A stretch of 64,000 nucleotides of DNA from Bacillota bacterium (GCA_021770445.1 JAETQY010000001.1:124001-188000), one strand, 5' to 3'; shown: positions 44,201 through 51,161, counted from the stretch's first letter. Notes: a model not told the origin generated them from the letters alone. Numbers and translations are program-made.

Positions 44201-45434
44201 GACCGGCGCTGTCCATCCAGGCGGCCCCCTCCTCCCCCATGGGGGTGTTGCTGTCAGGCAGGTCGGCCAAGATACCCAGCCGCAGCTCCAGCCCGGCGTC
44301 CCGGTTGGCCAGCCGGTAGCGCTCCAGCAGGGCGGCCAGCTTCGGGCCGCTGTCCTCCCCGGTGAGCAGGGACACCACCACGCACAGGGTGCGGCCCTCC
44401 CGAGGGATGCCCCCCTCCAGCTCCATTTTGGGCACGGGGCGGGGCGGCACCAGCCGGACCAGGAAAAAGTCCAGCACGTTTTTTACGATGTCGGACAGAG
44501 GTAGGATGAGCAGCACGGCGGCCAGCGGGGTCCCCGCGACCCGCCACAGGGCCAGGGCGGCGATCAGGGACAGCCCCGTCACCGTCAGACCGTAGCTCAC
44601 CCCGGAGCGGGGTGGCTCCGCCTTCCCCAGGGGCTCCCGGTAGAGATACCAGCCCACATGCCGCCGGGGGCCCTCCCCCTTTTGGGCCAGCTCCAGAGCA
44701 CGGCGGGCGGCCTGGCCCTCCTCCAGCCGGTACTTCTTCGCCAGACGGCACACCTGCTGCCGGTAGCGGCGGCGGGTGTCCTCGTCCATGTGGGGGTAGT
44801 GGCCGGAGGGGTCCTGTTTCAGCACCCGCTCCACCCGGCTGGCCCCCTCCAGGAGGGCGGTCCACTCCCCCCCGGACAGAGCCCGCAGGGCGGTGAAGAT
44901 GGCGGCCATCTTCTCAGAGGGGACCTTGTCCTCCTTGAGGGCGCTCACATCGCCGCACAGCCCGGCCAGCCGCTCCACCAGCGCCCCGGCCAAGGCAGGG
45001 ACAAACAGGGACAGCTCCCGCTCGGTCAGGGGACACACCGACTGAAAGCTCTCCAGGTAGAGGGCCAGCCTGTCCTGATCCAGATCGGGTACCGCCCACA
45101 GGGCGCCCTGGGCACAGCGGCGGAGCAGGCTCATTCCACCTGCCGTCCCCCGGAGGTGCTTCCCCTTTTTCAGGGCCTCCCGGGCCTGCTCCCCCTCCCG
45201 GACGGCCAGGTAGTGGTTGTCCAGCAGCCACTCCACCGCCCCGGGGGTAGTGGTCCGGCCGGTGCTCCACAGGTCCAGCGCCTCCCGGGCCCGGCACACC
45301 GTTTTCAGATCAGCCTTCACTTTCCGGGACAGAGCGCGGCAGGAAATTGTCCCTGACCGCTTCAGCTCCTTGGCAGCGTTGGCGGCGTACCGCTTCAAAT
45401 GGGCGTCGTCCATGGGGACGTTGGGGGTGTTCAT
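38283..45434 (-). CDS. giant GT84-GH94 cyclic beta-1,2-glucan synthase-like membrane enzyme
   Basis: A 2383-residue protein. A helical N-terminal region precedes two membrane segments at about residues 275-330. A GT84-type glycosyltransferase domain follows, with VKYVITLDSDTSLNVGTV (DxD-like) and GKGVFSVDAFYTCL plus LSHDLLEG. A second membrane cluster comes next, near 670-850. A glycoamylase-like domain then follows (SPTNIGMALLSAMAAADL, VDSGNLRGCLIALREGL). Beta-sandwich regions lead to a C-terminal GH94 phosphorylase domain with ISDDLLWLPWVL and MGGGDWNDGMDKVEGESEW. This is the NdvB/Cgs architecture: elongation of a protein-bound beta-1,2-glucan, then length control or phosphorolysis. The ATG at 45434 has GGAGG eight bases upstream. 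Linkage type and cyclisation cannot be read from sequence. Confidence 0.9.
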   Translation of the reverse strand: MNTPNVPMDDAHLKRYAANAAKELKRSGTISCRALSRKVKADLKTVCRAREALDLWSTGRTTTPGAVEWLLDNHYLAVREGEQAREALKKGKHLRGTAGGMSLLRRCAQGALWAVPDLDQDRLALYLESFQSVCPLTERELSLFVPALAGALVERLAGLCGDVSALKEDKVPSEKMAAIFTALRALSGGEWTALLEGASRVERVLKQDPSGHYPHMDEDTRRRYRQQVCRLAKKYRLEEGQAARRALELAQKGEGPRRHVGWYLYREPLGKAEPPRSGVSYGLTVTGLSLIAALALWRVAGTPLAAVLLILPLSDIVKNVLDFFLVRLVPPRPVPKMELEGGIPREGRTLCVVVSLLTGEDSGPKLAALLERYRLANRDAGLELRLGILADLPDSNTPMGEEGAAWMDSAGQAVEALNEKYGGGFYLFFRTPAFSRRDERYMGWERKRGALTELVRLLRGRSTGLEVKAGEKGWLRQVKYVITLDSDTSLNVGTVRELAGAMLHPLNRPVIDPKKKIVTAGHALFQPRVAVELEAANKSFFAKIFGGLGGVDPYGSTASDVYHDLFDQGTYTGKGVFSVDAFYTCLDGRFPDNTILSHDLLEGSYLRAGLLGEVELTDGCPWQVYGYFARLHRWIRGDWQLLPWLGRRVPDGHGGKEDNPLPPLAKWKILDNLRRSLSPVFTLLTLVLGMCFSGRVFAWAGGVAVVAAASNLLLSGAELAVRRSGKRRRYHSTVIAGLAGAILQTAIQLIFLPYQAYISLTAISSALWRMTVSHKNLLAWVTAAQTEKGKGSVPFYYKKAWASAAVGIFVVLFAQLRFGKAVGVIWLLAPVLAWAVSRPSRKGKPLPPADRAFLLHQATLIWRYFDKFLRPEDHYLPPDNWQEQPGPVLARRTSPTNIGMALLSAMAAADLDILPRKRAVELISRVLDTVEGLDKWRGHLYNWYDTATLAPLRPRYVSTVDSGNLRGCLIALREGLYQWGETALAQRAEALSDAMDCAPLFDKERRLFSIGYEVEQDSLTGGFYDLMASEARQTSFIAVAKGEVPARHWRRLGRMLLGDNDYCGMASWTGTMFEYFMPNLLLPCEPNSFLYETLSFCVYAQKRRGDKTKRPWGISESGFYAFDPGMNYQYKAHGVQALGLKRGLDTELVVAPYASFLALLLAPRSALRNLRRLRDMGLEGRYGLYEAVDYTPARLTGEEDHEVVRSYMSHHLGMSLLAIDNALRDNVMQKRFMRDCDMSAYRELLQERVPVGAPIMQQEERDFPARPRPAAGPALVREGEAYSRKSPQCHLLTNGGYSVLACDNGLTDSRAGENAVTLARRGEYYAPAGVSVFFNGPGGLVGLTPAPLYQPGNYRWEFDAAGARWAFSGEDFSAKIDLTIPRRENGELRRVELRSKKRLEGELLFYCEPVLCPQRDFDAHPAFSRLFLEGSLEGNGALFRRRPRGEEEGPWLSAAWTGESTTASLDRAAALGRGGLRALPGRKPGPLQNSVGSDPCLLIQTPLSMKAGEKRSFSLALALGDSPAAAQMASRRMLEGKEVGPASLAPIAQKLALSEQEALAAFGLLSRLTAAGEGTDRPPQSALWPYGISGDVPIAAGRLSGEEDVEGAVLWCRWHQFLTRAGCPFDLVLLLEEGGDYRRPLRSALTEELKKLGAESVLGAKGGVHLTGPDAAPAVLAWAKAVLPVGAAALGGPPEEIAPPSPVRLSQDPAPWTMEGETVTIRCGESLPPVGWSQVLCNPSFGWLTDETGAGFLWAGGNSREGKLTPWANDPLAVGGQEKIMVNLNGEEYSVFAAGDGLPCTVTYRPGLARWEKELPGANLTAEGFVLIDDDRRILRFTLTGASGRVIYRLGEGEPLSAALSDGQPVCLVTKEKSGKPCSRFFREDFLAEQDRTLAWWSDKVSTLTVQTPEGALDRYLGGWCLYQVIACRLMARTSQYQNGGAFGFRDQLQDAAALLYTYPARTREQLLLCASRQFEEGDVQHWWHPPQGAGVRTRISDDLLWLPWVLCRYVTVTGDWGVLNEKVFYLTAKPLEPGEKDRYEIPRTSEKSDSLYRHGLAAIQCALVRGTGPHGLARMGGGDWNDGMDKVEGESEWLTWFLAAVLQDFSVLCRRMDEGARADDLLRHADALIQAAQAAWDGSWYRRGYYADGTPLGSARSDQCQIDSIAQSFALFPGGTDRKRAEEGVSAALDRLFDRESGVVRLFDPAFDSQGEKDPGYIKSYPSGVRENGGQYTHAATWLAMACFRLDRPADGWAILKALLPEGHETDIYRAEPYVIAADVSYAPGRVGRAGWSWYTGAAGWYWQVAVQELLGLNVTEGRLTVEPNLPPDWPGYEARWRLSGGTLDIRVKRTGSYSAALDGKPVKNGVLLEGLTGEHRLEVTI
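40352..40384. repeat. half of a palindromic repeat inside the GT84-GH94 gene
   Basis: The stretch GGGCCGCCGAGGGCGGCGGCCCCTAC is almost the same as the right half of the intergenic palindrome at 45460-45546 (GGGGCGCCGAGGGCGGCGCCCCCTAC). Here it is translated in frame as the Ala/Gly/Pro-rich VGAAALGGPPEE between recognised domains, which suggests an insertion tolerated in a linker. Confidence 0.6.
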
Positions 45435-45459
45435 AGCAGAGGCCTCCCGAATAAATTTT

Positions 45460-45546
45460 TGTAGGGGCCGGCCCCCTGGCCGGCCCGCTCTCAAGGGCGC
45501 TGCCGCATGACCGAAAGGCGGGGCGCCGAGGGCGGCGCCCCCTACA
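45460..45546. repeat. 87-bp palindromic intergenic repeat
   Basis: The element begins TGTAGGGGCC and ends GCGCCCCCTACA, a near-perfect terminal inverted repeat. It contains two internal GC-rich hairpins (GGGGCCGG/CCGGCCCC-type and GGGCGCC/GGCGCCC). No ORF. It lies upstream of the GT84-GH94 gene and upstream of the ylxM promoter. Confidence 0.8.
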
Positions 45547-45617
45547 GTCCATGTATTTTTCCCCCGGCTCTGGTGGAATATACCAAAGGGGCTCTATCTG
45601 CCGTCAAGTATTTTGGC

Positions 45618-45646
45618 TTGACAAACGGGACAAAATGTGGTAGACT
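45618..45646 (+). promoter_or_regulatory. sigma-A promoter of the ylxM-ffh operon
   Basis: A perfect TTGACA (45618-45623) and TAGACT (45641-45646) are spaced 17 bases. Confidence 0.65.
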
Positions 45647-45649
45647 TCC

Positions 45650-45677
45650 AAATGTAAAGTTATTCAGCTTTACATTT
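45650..45677. promoter_or_regulatory. perfect 10-bp inverted repeat at the ylxM transcription start
   Basis: AAATGTAAAG (45650-45659) and CTTTACATTT (45668-45677) are exact inverted copies around an eight-base loop. The repeat starts at about the +1 position of the promoter, so it is either a 5'-end hairpin that protects the mRNA or an operator. No regulator is identified. Confidence 0.6.
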
Positions 45678-45699
45678 CAAGCTGAAGGGGGCGTACTCC

Positions 45700-46065
45700 A
45701 TGAAAAGTCAGGCCTATCGTATGACCATGCTCTTCGATTTCTACGGCGACGTGCTGACCGACCGCCAGAAGGAGTTTTACGACCTCTATTACAACGAAGA
45801 CCTGTCCCTGGGAGAGATCGCCGAGAACTACGGCATCACCCGCCAGGGCGTTCGGGACGTAATCGTCCGGGCGGAGGCCGTCCTCACCGAGCTGGAGGAC
45901 AAGACTGGTCTCATCAAGCGGTTCCACACCATGCACGCCCAGCTGGAGCAGGTGTATCAGGACGCCAAGCAGATGGCGGAGCTGTCCGCCCGACAGGACA
46001 GCGCAGAGCTGGAGGCCCTGGCCATTCGAGTCCGGGACACCGCGGCCGCTCTGCTGGAGGAGTAA
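45700..46065 (+). CDS. ylxM: YlxM, UPF0122 helix-turn-helix protein
   Basis: A 121-residue member of the YlxM/UPF0122 family, a sigma-like helix-turn-helix protein encoded ahead of ffh in most Firmicutes and thought to assist the signal recognition particle. The HTH is LSLGEIAENYGITRQGVRDVI at about residues 35-56. A Glu/Gln-rich helical tail follows. It is four bases from ffh. AGCTGAAGGGGGC precedes the ATG. Confidence 0.93.
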   Translation: MKSQAYRMTMLFDFYGDVLTDRQKEFYDLYYNEDLSLGEIAENYGITRQGVRDVIVRAEAVLTELEDKTGLIKRFHTMHAQLEQVYQDAKQMAELSARQDSAELEALAIRVRDTAAALLEE

Positions 46066-46069
46066 GCCC

Positions 46070-47440
46070 ATGGCATTTGAAGGACTTTCTGAAAAGCTGT
46101 CCGCCGCCTTTAAGAAGCTGCGGGGCAAGGGTCGGCTGTCTGAGGCCGACGTAAAGGAGGCCATGCGGGAGATTCGCCTGGCTCTCCTGGAGGCCGACGT
46201 CAGCTTCAAGGTGGTCAAGCAGTTTGTGGCCCAGGTCACCGAGAAGGCGGTGGGGGCCGACGTGCTGGAGGCCCTCTCCCCCGCCCAGCAGATCATCAAG
46301 ATCGTCAACCAGGAGCTCACCGACCTGATGGGCGGCTCCGCGGCCAAGCTGACCATCTCGTCGAAGCCCCCCACGGTGGTGATGATGGTGGGCCTTCAGG
46401 GTGCGGGCAAGACCACCAACGGCGCCAAACTGGCCGGCCTGATGAAGAAGCAGAACGGCAAGCGGCCTCTGCTGGCCGCCTGCGACGTCTACCGCCCCGC
46501 CGCCATCCAGCAGCTGGAGGTGGTGGGCAAGCATCTGGACATCCCCGTTTTCCAGATGGGACAGGCCAATCCGGTGGACATCGCCAAGGCCGCCGTGGAC
46601 CACGCAATCAAACACGGCAACGACATGGTGTTTCTGGACACCGCCGGCCGGCTCCACGTGGACGAGGAGCTAATGGACGAGCTAAGAGCCATCAAGGCCG
46701 CGGTGAACCCCACGGAAATTCTGCTGGTGGTGGACGCCATGATCGGCCAGGACGCGGTGAACGCCGCCAAGGCCTTTGACGACGCCCTGGATATTGACGG
46801 CGTCCTCCTCACCAAGCTGGACGGCGATGCCCGAGGCGGCGCGGCATTGTCCATCAAAGCGGTCACCGGCAAGCCCATCAAATTCGTGGGCGTGGGAGAG
46901 AAGCTGGATCAGATCGAGGTCTTTCACCCCGACCGGATGGCCAGCCGCATCCTGGGCATGGGCGACATGCTCTCCCTCATCGAGAAGGCGGAACAAAATT
47001 TCGACCAGCAGAAGGCCCTGGAGCTCCAGGAAAAGCTGCGGAAAAACAAGTTTACCCTCACCGACTTCTACGACCAGATGAAGCAGCTGAAAAATATGGG
47101 CTCCCTCACTGAAATTGCCGGGATGCTCCCTGGCGTCAAGGCCAGCGACCTGGAGGGGGCCACCATGGACGAGAAGCTCCTCCAGCGGATGGAGGCCATC
47201 ATCCTATCCATGACCCCCGCCGAGCGTGAGGACCCCAAGCTGCTCAACTCCAGCCGGAAAAAGCGCATCGCCGCCGGCTCGGGCACCCAGGTGGTAGACG
47301 TGAACCGGCTGCTCAAGCAGTTCGACATGCTCCAGGCCATGACAAAGCAGTTCGCCGGCGGCAAGATGCCCAAGAGTATGCGCAGGATGATGGGCAAAAA
47401 GGGCCGGGGAATGCCGGGAATGGGCGGAATGCCGTTCTAA
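46070..47440 (+). CDS. ffh: signal recognition particle protein Ffh
   Basis: A 456-residue SRP54 homologue that binds signal sequences and 4.5S RNA and delivers nascent membrane proteins to FtsY. It has the N domain, the GTPase G domain (G1 GLQGAGKTTNGAKL, G3 DTAGRLHVDE, G4 TKLDGDARGG) and a Met-rich M domain. The last 30 residues are unusually Gly/Met-rich (KGRGMPGMGGMPF), as in many Firmicutes. It is co-transcribed with ylxM. Confidence 0.97.
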   Translation: MAFEGLSEKLSAAFKKLRGKGRLSEADVKEAMREIRLALLEADVSFKVVKQFVAQVTEKAVGADVLEALSPAQQIIKIVNQELTDLMGGSAAKLTISSKPPTVVMMVGLQGAGKTTNGAKLAGLMKKQNGKRPLLAACDVYRPAAIQQLEVVGKHLDIPVFQMGQANPVDIAKAAVDHAIKHGNDMVFLDTAGRLHVDEELMDELRAIKAAVNPTEILLVVDAMIGQDAVNAAKAFDDALDIDGVLLTKLDGDARGGAALSIKAVTGKPIKFVGVGEKLDQIEVFHPDRMASRILGMGDMLSLIEKAEQNFDQQKALELQEKLRKNKFTLTDFYDQMKQLKNMGSLTEIAGMLPGVKASDLEGATMDEKLLQRMEAIILSMTPAEREDPKLLNSSRKKRIAAGSGTQVVDVNRLLKQFDMLQAMTKQFAGGKMPKSMRRMMGKKGRGMPGMGGMPF

Positions 47441-47600
47441 ATAGCCGCCGCAGGCGGCTTACAAAATCGAAGCCCAGCGAAGCGGGTTCGATTTTGAGAG
47501 GAGGAGCAAGGGAGCGCAGCGCCGGATGCCCGCAGGGCGTCCGAAGCAAAGCGGACTTTGCGACGACGACGTTGGCAAGACACGTCTGCGTGTTTTCCAT
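47441..47600. repeat. mosaic of short hairpins between ffh and rpsP
   Basis: Five consecutive small palindromes follow one another: GCCGCC-GCA-GGCGGC; AAAATCGAA...TTCGATTTT with an inner GCCC/GGG; GGATGCCC-GCA-GGGCGTCC; GCAAAG-CGGA-CTTTGC; and ACACG-TCTG-CGTGT. No ORF and no clear promoter. It looks like an assembled intergenic repeat, and could also affect the ffh to rpsP mRNA ratio. Confidence 0.7.
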
Positions 47601-47634
47601 ATAAACAAACAAATTCATTTGGAGGTGAAGATAC

Positions 47635-47874
47635 ATGGTTAAAATCAGACTGCGCCGCATGGGCGCCAAGAAGGCCCCCTTCTACCGCATCGTGGTGGCC
47701 GACTCCCGCTATCCCCGTGACGGCCGTTTCATCGAGGAGATCGGCTATTACAACCCCACTGTCAACCCCACTGAGCTGAAGGTGGACGTGGACCGGGCCC
47801 AGGCCTGGATCAAGACCGGCGCTCAGCCCACCGAGACCGTCCGCGACCTGCTGAAAAAAGCCGGCGCCCTGTAA
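47635..47874 (+). CDS. rpsP: 30S ribosomal protein S16
   Basis: A 79-residue S16 with the family opening [20 protein letters not shown] and [14 protein letters not shown]. It is slightly shorter than the E. coli protein, normal for Firmicutes. GGAGGTGAAGATAC precedes the ATG. KhpA follows after 15 bases. Confidence 0.97.
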   Translation: MVKIRLRRMGAKKAPFYRIVVADSRYPRDGRFIEEIGYYNPTVNPTELKVDVDRAQAWIKTGAQPTETVRDLLKKAGAL

Positions 47875-47889
47875 GGCTGGAGGTCATTC

Positions 47890-48120
47890 ATGAAAGAGCT
47901 TCTCACCTACGTGGCCCAGAACCTGGTGGAGCACCCCGAGCAGGTGTCTGTCACTGAGGTTGAGGGCGACGGCGAGACCGTCCTGGAGCTCCGGGTGGCC
48001 CCGGAGGACATGGGCAAGGTGATCGGCCGTCAGGGCCGCATCGCCAAGGAGATTCGCGTCCTGATGCGCTCCGCCGCCCAGCGGGCCGGCAAGCGGATCA
48101 ACGTGGAGATCGTCGATTAA
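47890..48120 (+). CDS. khpA: KH-domain RNA-binding protein KhpA
   Basis: A 76-residue single KH-domain protein (YlqC/KhpA) that usually partners KhpB (Jag) in RNA binding. The GxxG loop is GRQGR in VIGRQGRIAKEIRVLM. The gene keeps its usual place between rpsP and rimM. GGAGG precedes the ATG. Confidence 0.94.
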   Translation: MKELLTYVAQNLVEHPEQVSVTEVEGDGETVLELRVAPEDMGKVIGRQGRIAKEIRVLMRSAAQRAGKRINVEIVD

Positions 48121-48121
48121 A

Positions 48122-48153
48122 GCAATAGCGCAGGGATTCCCCTGCGCTATTGT
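48122..48153 (+). terminator. strong hairpin between khpA and rimM, attenuator or processing site
   Basis: CAATAGCGCAGGG and CCCTGCGCTATTG form a perfect 13-bp stem around a four-base loop. Only a short TGTGCTAT follows, so full termination is doubtful; partial attenuation or RNase processing is likely. Confidence 0.6.
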
Positions 48154-48174
48154 GCTATACGGAGGATAATTCCA

Positions 48175-48672
48175 ATGCTGCAGCAATATCTTGAGGTAGG
48201 TCAGGTCACAGGGGTCCATGGCCTGATGGGCGAGGTGCGAGTCCAGCCCTGGGCGGACTCCCCCGATTTCCTGTGCCAATTCAAGACCCTGTACGTGGAC
48301 GAGGCCCACTTCCCCATGAACGTCCAGCGGGCCCGAGTCCACAAGAACATGGTCATTATCAAATTTGAGGGCCCCACCGATGTGCCCAGCGCCCTATCCC
48401 TGAAGGGAGCCACCCTGTATATCGACCGCGCGGACGCCAAGCTCCCTGAAGGCGCCTTCTTCCTGGCCGATATCTACGGCCTGGAGGTCCGGGACGCCGC
48501 TACCGGCGAGGTGCTGGGCAAAATTGAGGATGTCCTCACCCTCCCCGCCAACAACGTGTATGTGGTGAAGGGCGGGGCCCGGGAGCTGATGATCCCCGCT
48601 GTCTCCCAGTTCATCGCCGAGACCAACATCGAGGGCGGCTTCATCCGGATCAACATGATCGAGGGCCTGTGA
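48175..48672 (+). CDS. rimM: ribosome maturation factor RimM
   Basis: A 165-residue RimM needed for 30S head assembly with S19. The N-terminal beta-barrel starts LEVGQVTGVHGLMGEVRVQPW, and the PRC-barrel has ADIYGLEVRDAATGEVLG and ELMIPAVSQFIAE. ACGGAGGATAATTCC precedes the ATG. In most Firmicutes trmD and rplS follow; here a terminator follows instead. Confidence 0.95.
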   Translation: MLQQYLEVGQVTGVHGLMGEVRVQPWADSPDFLCQFKTLYVDEAHFPMNVQRARVHKNMVIIKFEGPTDVPSALSLKGATLYIDRADAKLPEGAFFLADIYGLEVRDAATGEVLGKIEDVLTLPANNVYVVKGGARELMIPAVSQFIAETNIEGGFIRINMIEGL

Positions 48673-48693
48673 CCCTCCCCGTAAAAGACAGAA

Positions 48694-48727
48694 GGGCCGC
48701 CCCTCTCAGGGCGGCCTTGGCTTTTTC
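48694..48727 (+). terminator. terminator of the ylxM-rimM operon
   Basis: GGCCGCCC and GGGCGGCC pair around CTCTCA, then TTGGCTTTTT follows. Confidence 0.8.
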
Positions 48728-48739
48728 CACATAAAGCTG

Positions 48740-48766
48740 CATTCCCCGCCCGAAGGGCGGGGAATG
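48740..48766 (-). terminator. hairpin after the amino acid ABC ATPase gene
   Basis: CATTCCCCGCCC and GGGCGGGGAATG form a perfect 12-bp stem with a three-base loop, nine bases beyond the glnQ-type stop codon on the minus strand. The U-tract is weak. Confidence 0.6.
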
Positions 48767-48774
48767 TCATAAAA

Positions 48775-49497
48775 TCACAGTACCTTTGACAAAAACAGCT
48801 GGGTGCGGGGGTTCTGGGGGTGGTCGAAGAACTCCTGTGGGGTGTTCTGCTCCAGAATATGGCCGCCGTCCATGAACAGCACCCGGCTGCCCACCTCCCG
48901 GGCAAAGCCCATCTCGTGGGTGACCACCACCATGGTCATGCCGTCCCGGGCCAGCTCCTTCATCACGTCCAGCACCTCGCCCACCATCTCCGGGTCCAGG
49001 GCGGAGGTGGGCTCGTCAAAGAGCATCACCTTGGGCTTCATAGCCAGGGCCCGGACAATGGCGATACGCTGCTTCTGGCCGCCGGACAGCTGGTTGGGGT
49101 AGGCCTCCGCCTTGTCCACCAGGTCCACCCGCTGGAGCAGGGACAGGGCCAGCCCGTCGGCCTCCTCCTGGCGCATCAGGCCGGTGCGCACCGGGGCCAG
49201 GGTGATGTTCTTCCGGATAGTCATGTTGGGAAAGAGGTTGAAGTGCTGGAACACCATGCCCATCTGCTGGCGCACCCTGTCGATCTTCACCTTGGGGTCG
49301 GTGATGACGGTGTCCTCAAAGGTGATGGTGCCCTTGGTGGGGGTCTCCAGCAGGTTGAGGCAGCGCAGGAAGGTGGACTTGCCCGACCCGGAGGGGCCGA
49401 TCACCACCACCTTCTCCCCTGGGCTGATGTGCTCGGAGATGTCGTCCAGCACCAGGTGGTCCCCAAAGGACTTGGACAGATTTTTAACGTCGATCAC
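48775..49497 (-). CDS. glnQ: polar amino acid ABC transporter, ATP-binding protein
   Basis: A 240-residue ATPase of the GlnQ/ArtP/TcyC family. Walker A is [10 protein letters not shown] at about 33-42, the signature LSGGQKQR near 133 and Walker [14 protein letters not shown] near 155, with the family's [14 protein letters not shown]-loop. A GTG at 49497 is chosen as start because GGAGG is correctly spaced; it overlaps the permease stop by 14 bases. The substrate within the polar amino acid class is not determinable, so the symbol is approximate. Confidence 0.93.
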   Translation of the reverse strand: MIDVKNLSKSFGDHLVLDDISEHISPGEKVVVIGPSGSGKSTFLRCLNLLETPTKGTITFEDTVITDPKVKIDRVRQQMGMVFQHFNLFPNMTIRKNITLAPVRTGLMRQEEADGLALSLLQRVDLVDKAEAYPNQLSGGQKQRIAIVRALAMKPKVMLFDEPTSALDPEMVGEVLDVMKELARDGMTMVVVTHEMGFAREVGSRVLFMDGGHILEQNTPQEFFDHPQNPRTQLFLSKVL

Positions 49498-50215
49498 TTT
49501 CGCGCAGCCTCCTTTCCAGCTTGCCCTGAGCCCAGGTAAAGACAATCACAATGGCCAGATACATAAACGCGATGCCAATCAGCGGAGGCATGTAGTCAAA
49601 GGTCCTGCCGCCGATGCGGGAGGCGTGATAGGTCAGCTCCGCCGCGCCGATGGCGCTGACCAGCGAGGTGTCCTTGAACAGGGTGATGAACTCGTTGCCC
49701 AGAGAGGGGAGGATGTTCTTAAACGCCTGGGGGATAACGATAAAGCGCATGGTGTCAAAGTAGTTCAGCCCCAAGGAGCGACCCGCCTCACTCTGGCCGA
49801 TATCCACGCTCATCAGGCCGCCCCGGATGATCTCCGCCACATAGGCCCCCGAGTTGATGCCCAGGCCGATAAAGCCCACCATCACCTTGTTGCGGCTGGT
49901 GGAGAAGATGACGAAGCTCCAGATGAGCAGCTGCACCATCATGGGGGTGCCGCGGATGACGGTGGTGTAGATATTGCATAGAACATTGGCGATACCCAGG
50001 AGGAAGCTTCGGCGGCCCGGCCGCTGCTGGTCATGGGCGGTACGGACCACGGCGATCACCAGGCCCAGGATCAGGCCCAGGGCAAGGGCGATCACCGTCA
50101 TCTCCAGCGTGACGCCCAAGCCCTGGAGATAGAGCTTCCAGCGGTCGGCCTCTAAAAAGGCTCGATAGAACCGCCCGGCCATCCAGTCCAGCCAGCGGCC
50201 AAATGCTTCAAACAT
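49484..50215 (-). CDS. polar amino acid ABC transporter, permease
   Basis: A 243-residue HisM/GlnP-type permease with an N-terminal amphipathic part and about five membrane helices. The EAA loop that docks the ATPase is [18 protein letters not shown] followed by [15 protein letters not shown] second permease is absent, so it probably acts as a homodimer. AAAAGAGGGGG-like sequence precedes the ATG. It follows the binding-protein gene after an intercistronic hairpin. Confidence 0.93.
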   Translation of the reverse strand: MFEAFGRWLDWMAGRFYRAFLEADRWKLYLQGLGVTLEMTVIALALGLILGLVIAVVRTAHDQQRPGRRSFLLGIANVLCNIYTTVIRGTPMMVQLLIWSFVIFSTSRNKVMVGFIGLGINSGAYVAEIIRGGLMSVDIGQSEAGRSLGLNYFDTMRFIVIPQAFKNILPSLGNEFITLFKDTSLVSAIGAAELTYHASRIGGRTFDYMPPLIGIAFMYLAIVIVFTWAQGKLERRLRESDRR

Positions 50216-50243
50216 TTAGGACTCCCCCTCTTTTACAGGAGAA

Positions 50244-50268
50244 AAGGGCGGCCTGGGGCCGCCCTCTT
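50244..50268 (-). terminator. intercistronic attenuator hairpin in the ABC operon
   Basis: GGGCGGCC and GGCCGCCC flank a tiny loop between the binding-protein stop and the permease start. Such hairpins typically raise the level of binding-protein mRNA relative to the membrane components. Confidence 0.6.
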
Positions 50269-50276
50269 CCGGTTCT

Positions 50277-51161
50277 TTAGTCGGCAGTGATGTACTTGTC
50301 CACGATCTTCTGGAAGGTGCCGTCGGCCTTCAGCTCGGCCACGGCCTGGTTGACCGCCTCGCGCAGGGCGTCGTTGCCCTTGGCGAAGCCGATGGCGTAG
50401 TCCTCCACGACCCACTCGCCCTCCAGAATCTTCAAACCCTGGGTGGCGGCCACGAAGGCCTTGGCGGGCTCGTTGTCAATGATGACCGCGTCGATCTGGC
50501 CGTTGGCCAGGGCCGCGACGGCCAGGGAGCCGGTGTCATAGGCGGTGACGTGGTCGGCGCCGTAGCCGCCGTTCTCCGGGGTGTCGGAGGCGAAGATGTA
50601 GCCGGTGGTGTCCGCCTGGCAGCCGATCATCTCAGCGTTGGCCAGGTCGTCGATGGACTGAATGGGGGAATCCTCCTTTACGATGACCACCTGCACGCCG
50701 GTGGCGTAGCTGTCGGAGAAGTCCATGACCTCCAGGCGCTCTTCGGTGATGGTGATGCCCGCCATAGCGATGTCGCTCTGGCCGGTCTGGACGGCGGTAA
50801 GGGCGGCGGTGAAGCCCATGTCGTCAATGACCAGCTCCAGGCCCAGCTTCTTGGCGATGGCGTCGGCCACCTCCACGTCGATGCCCTCAAAGCCCGTGCC
50901 GTTGTAGCCGCCGCCGTCGGCAGTCATCTCATAGGGGGGGAAGCCGGCCTCGGTGGACATGTGCAGCTTGCCGGGCTCCACAGTGGTGAAGCCGGCGGGA
51001 TCGTCGGTCACCTGGATGGAGGTGGAGCCGTCGGCGCCGCCGATGACGGAGCCGGAACCGGTGCTGCCCTTGTTGGAGCTGGCGGCGCCGCTGCCGCCTC
51101 CGCAGGCGGCCAGGGACAGGGTCATGGCCGCGGCCATGGCAAAAGCAAGAATCTTCTTCAT
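50277..51161 (-). CDS. polar amino acid ABC transporter, substrate-binding lipoprotein
   Basis: A 294-residue SBP_bac_3 family lipoprotein. The signal peptide ends in the lipobox LAAC with Cys20, which Lgt would lipidate, then a Gly/Ser-rich linker. Mature sequence includes GFEGIDVEVADAIAKKLGLE and TAVQTGQSDIAMAGITITEER, typical of the polar amino acid group; the Asp and Arg that bind the alpha-amino acid are in the right regions. The first gene of the operon, behind a promoter at 51213-51242. Confidence 0.94.
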   Translation of the reverse strand: MKKILAFAMAAAMTLSLAACGGGSGAASSNKGSTGSGSVIGGADGSTSIQVTDDPAGFTTVEPGKLHMSTEAGFPPYEMTADGGGYNGTGFEGIDVEVADAIAKKLGLELVIDDMGFTAALTAVQTGQSDIAMAGITITEERLEVMDFSDSYATGVQVVIVKEDSPIQSIDDLANAEMIGCQADTTGYIFASDTPENGGYGADHVTAYDTGSLAVAALANGQIDAVIIDNEPAKAFVAATQGLKILEGEWVVEDYAIGFAKGNDALREAVNQAVAELKADGTFQKIVDKYITAD

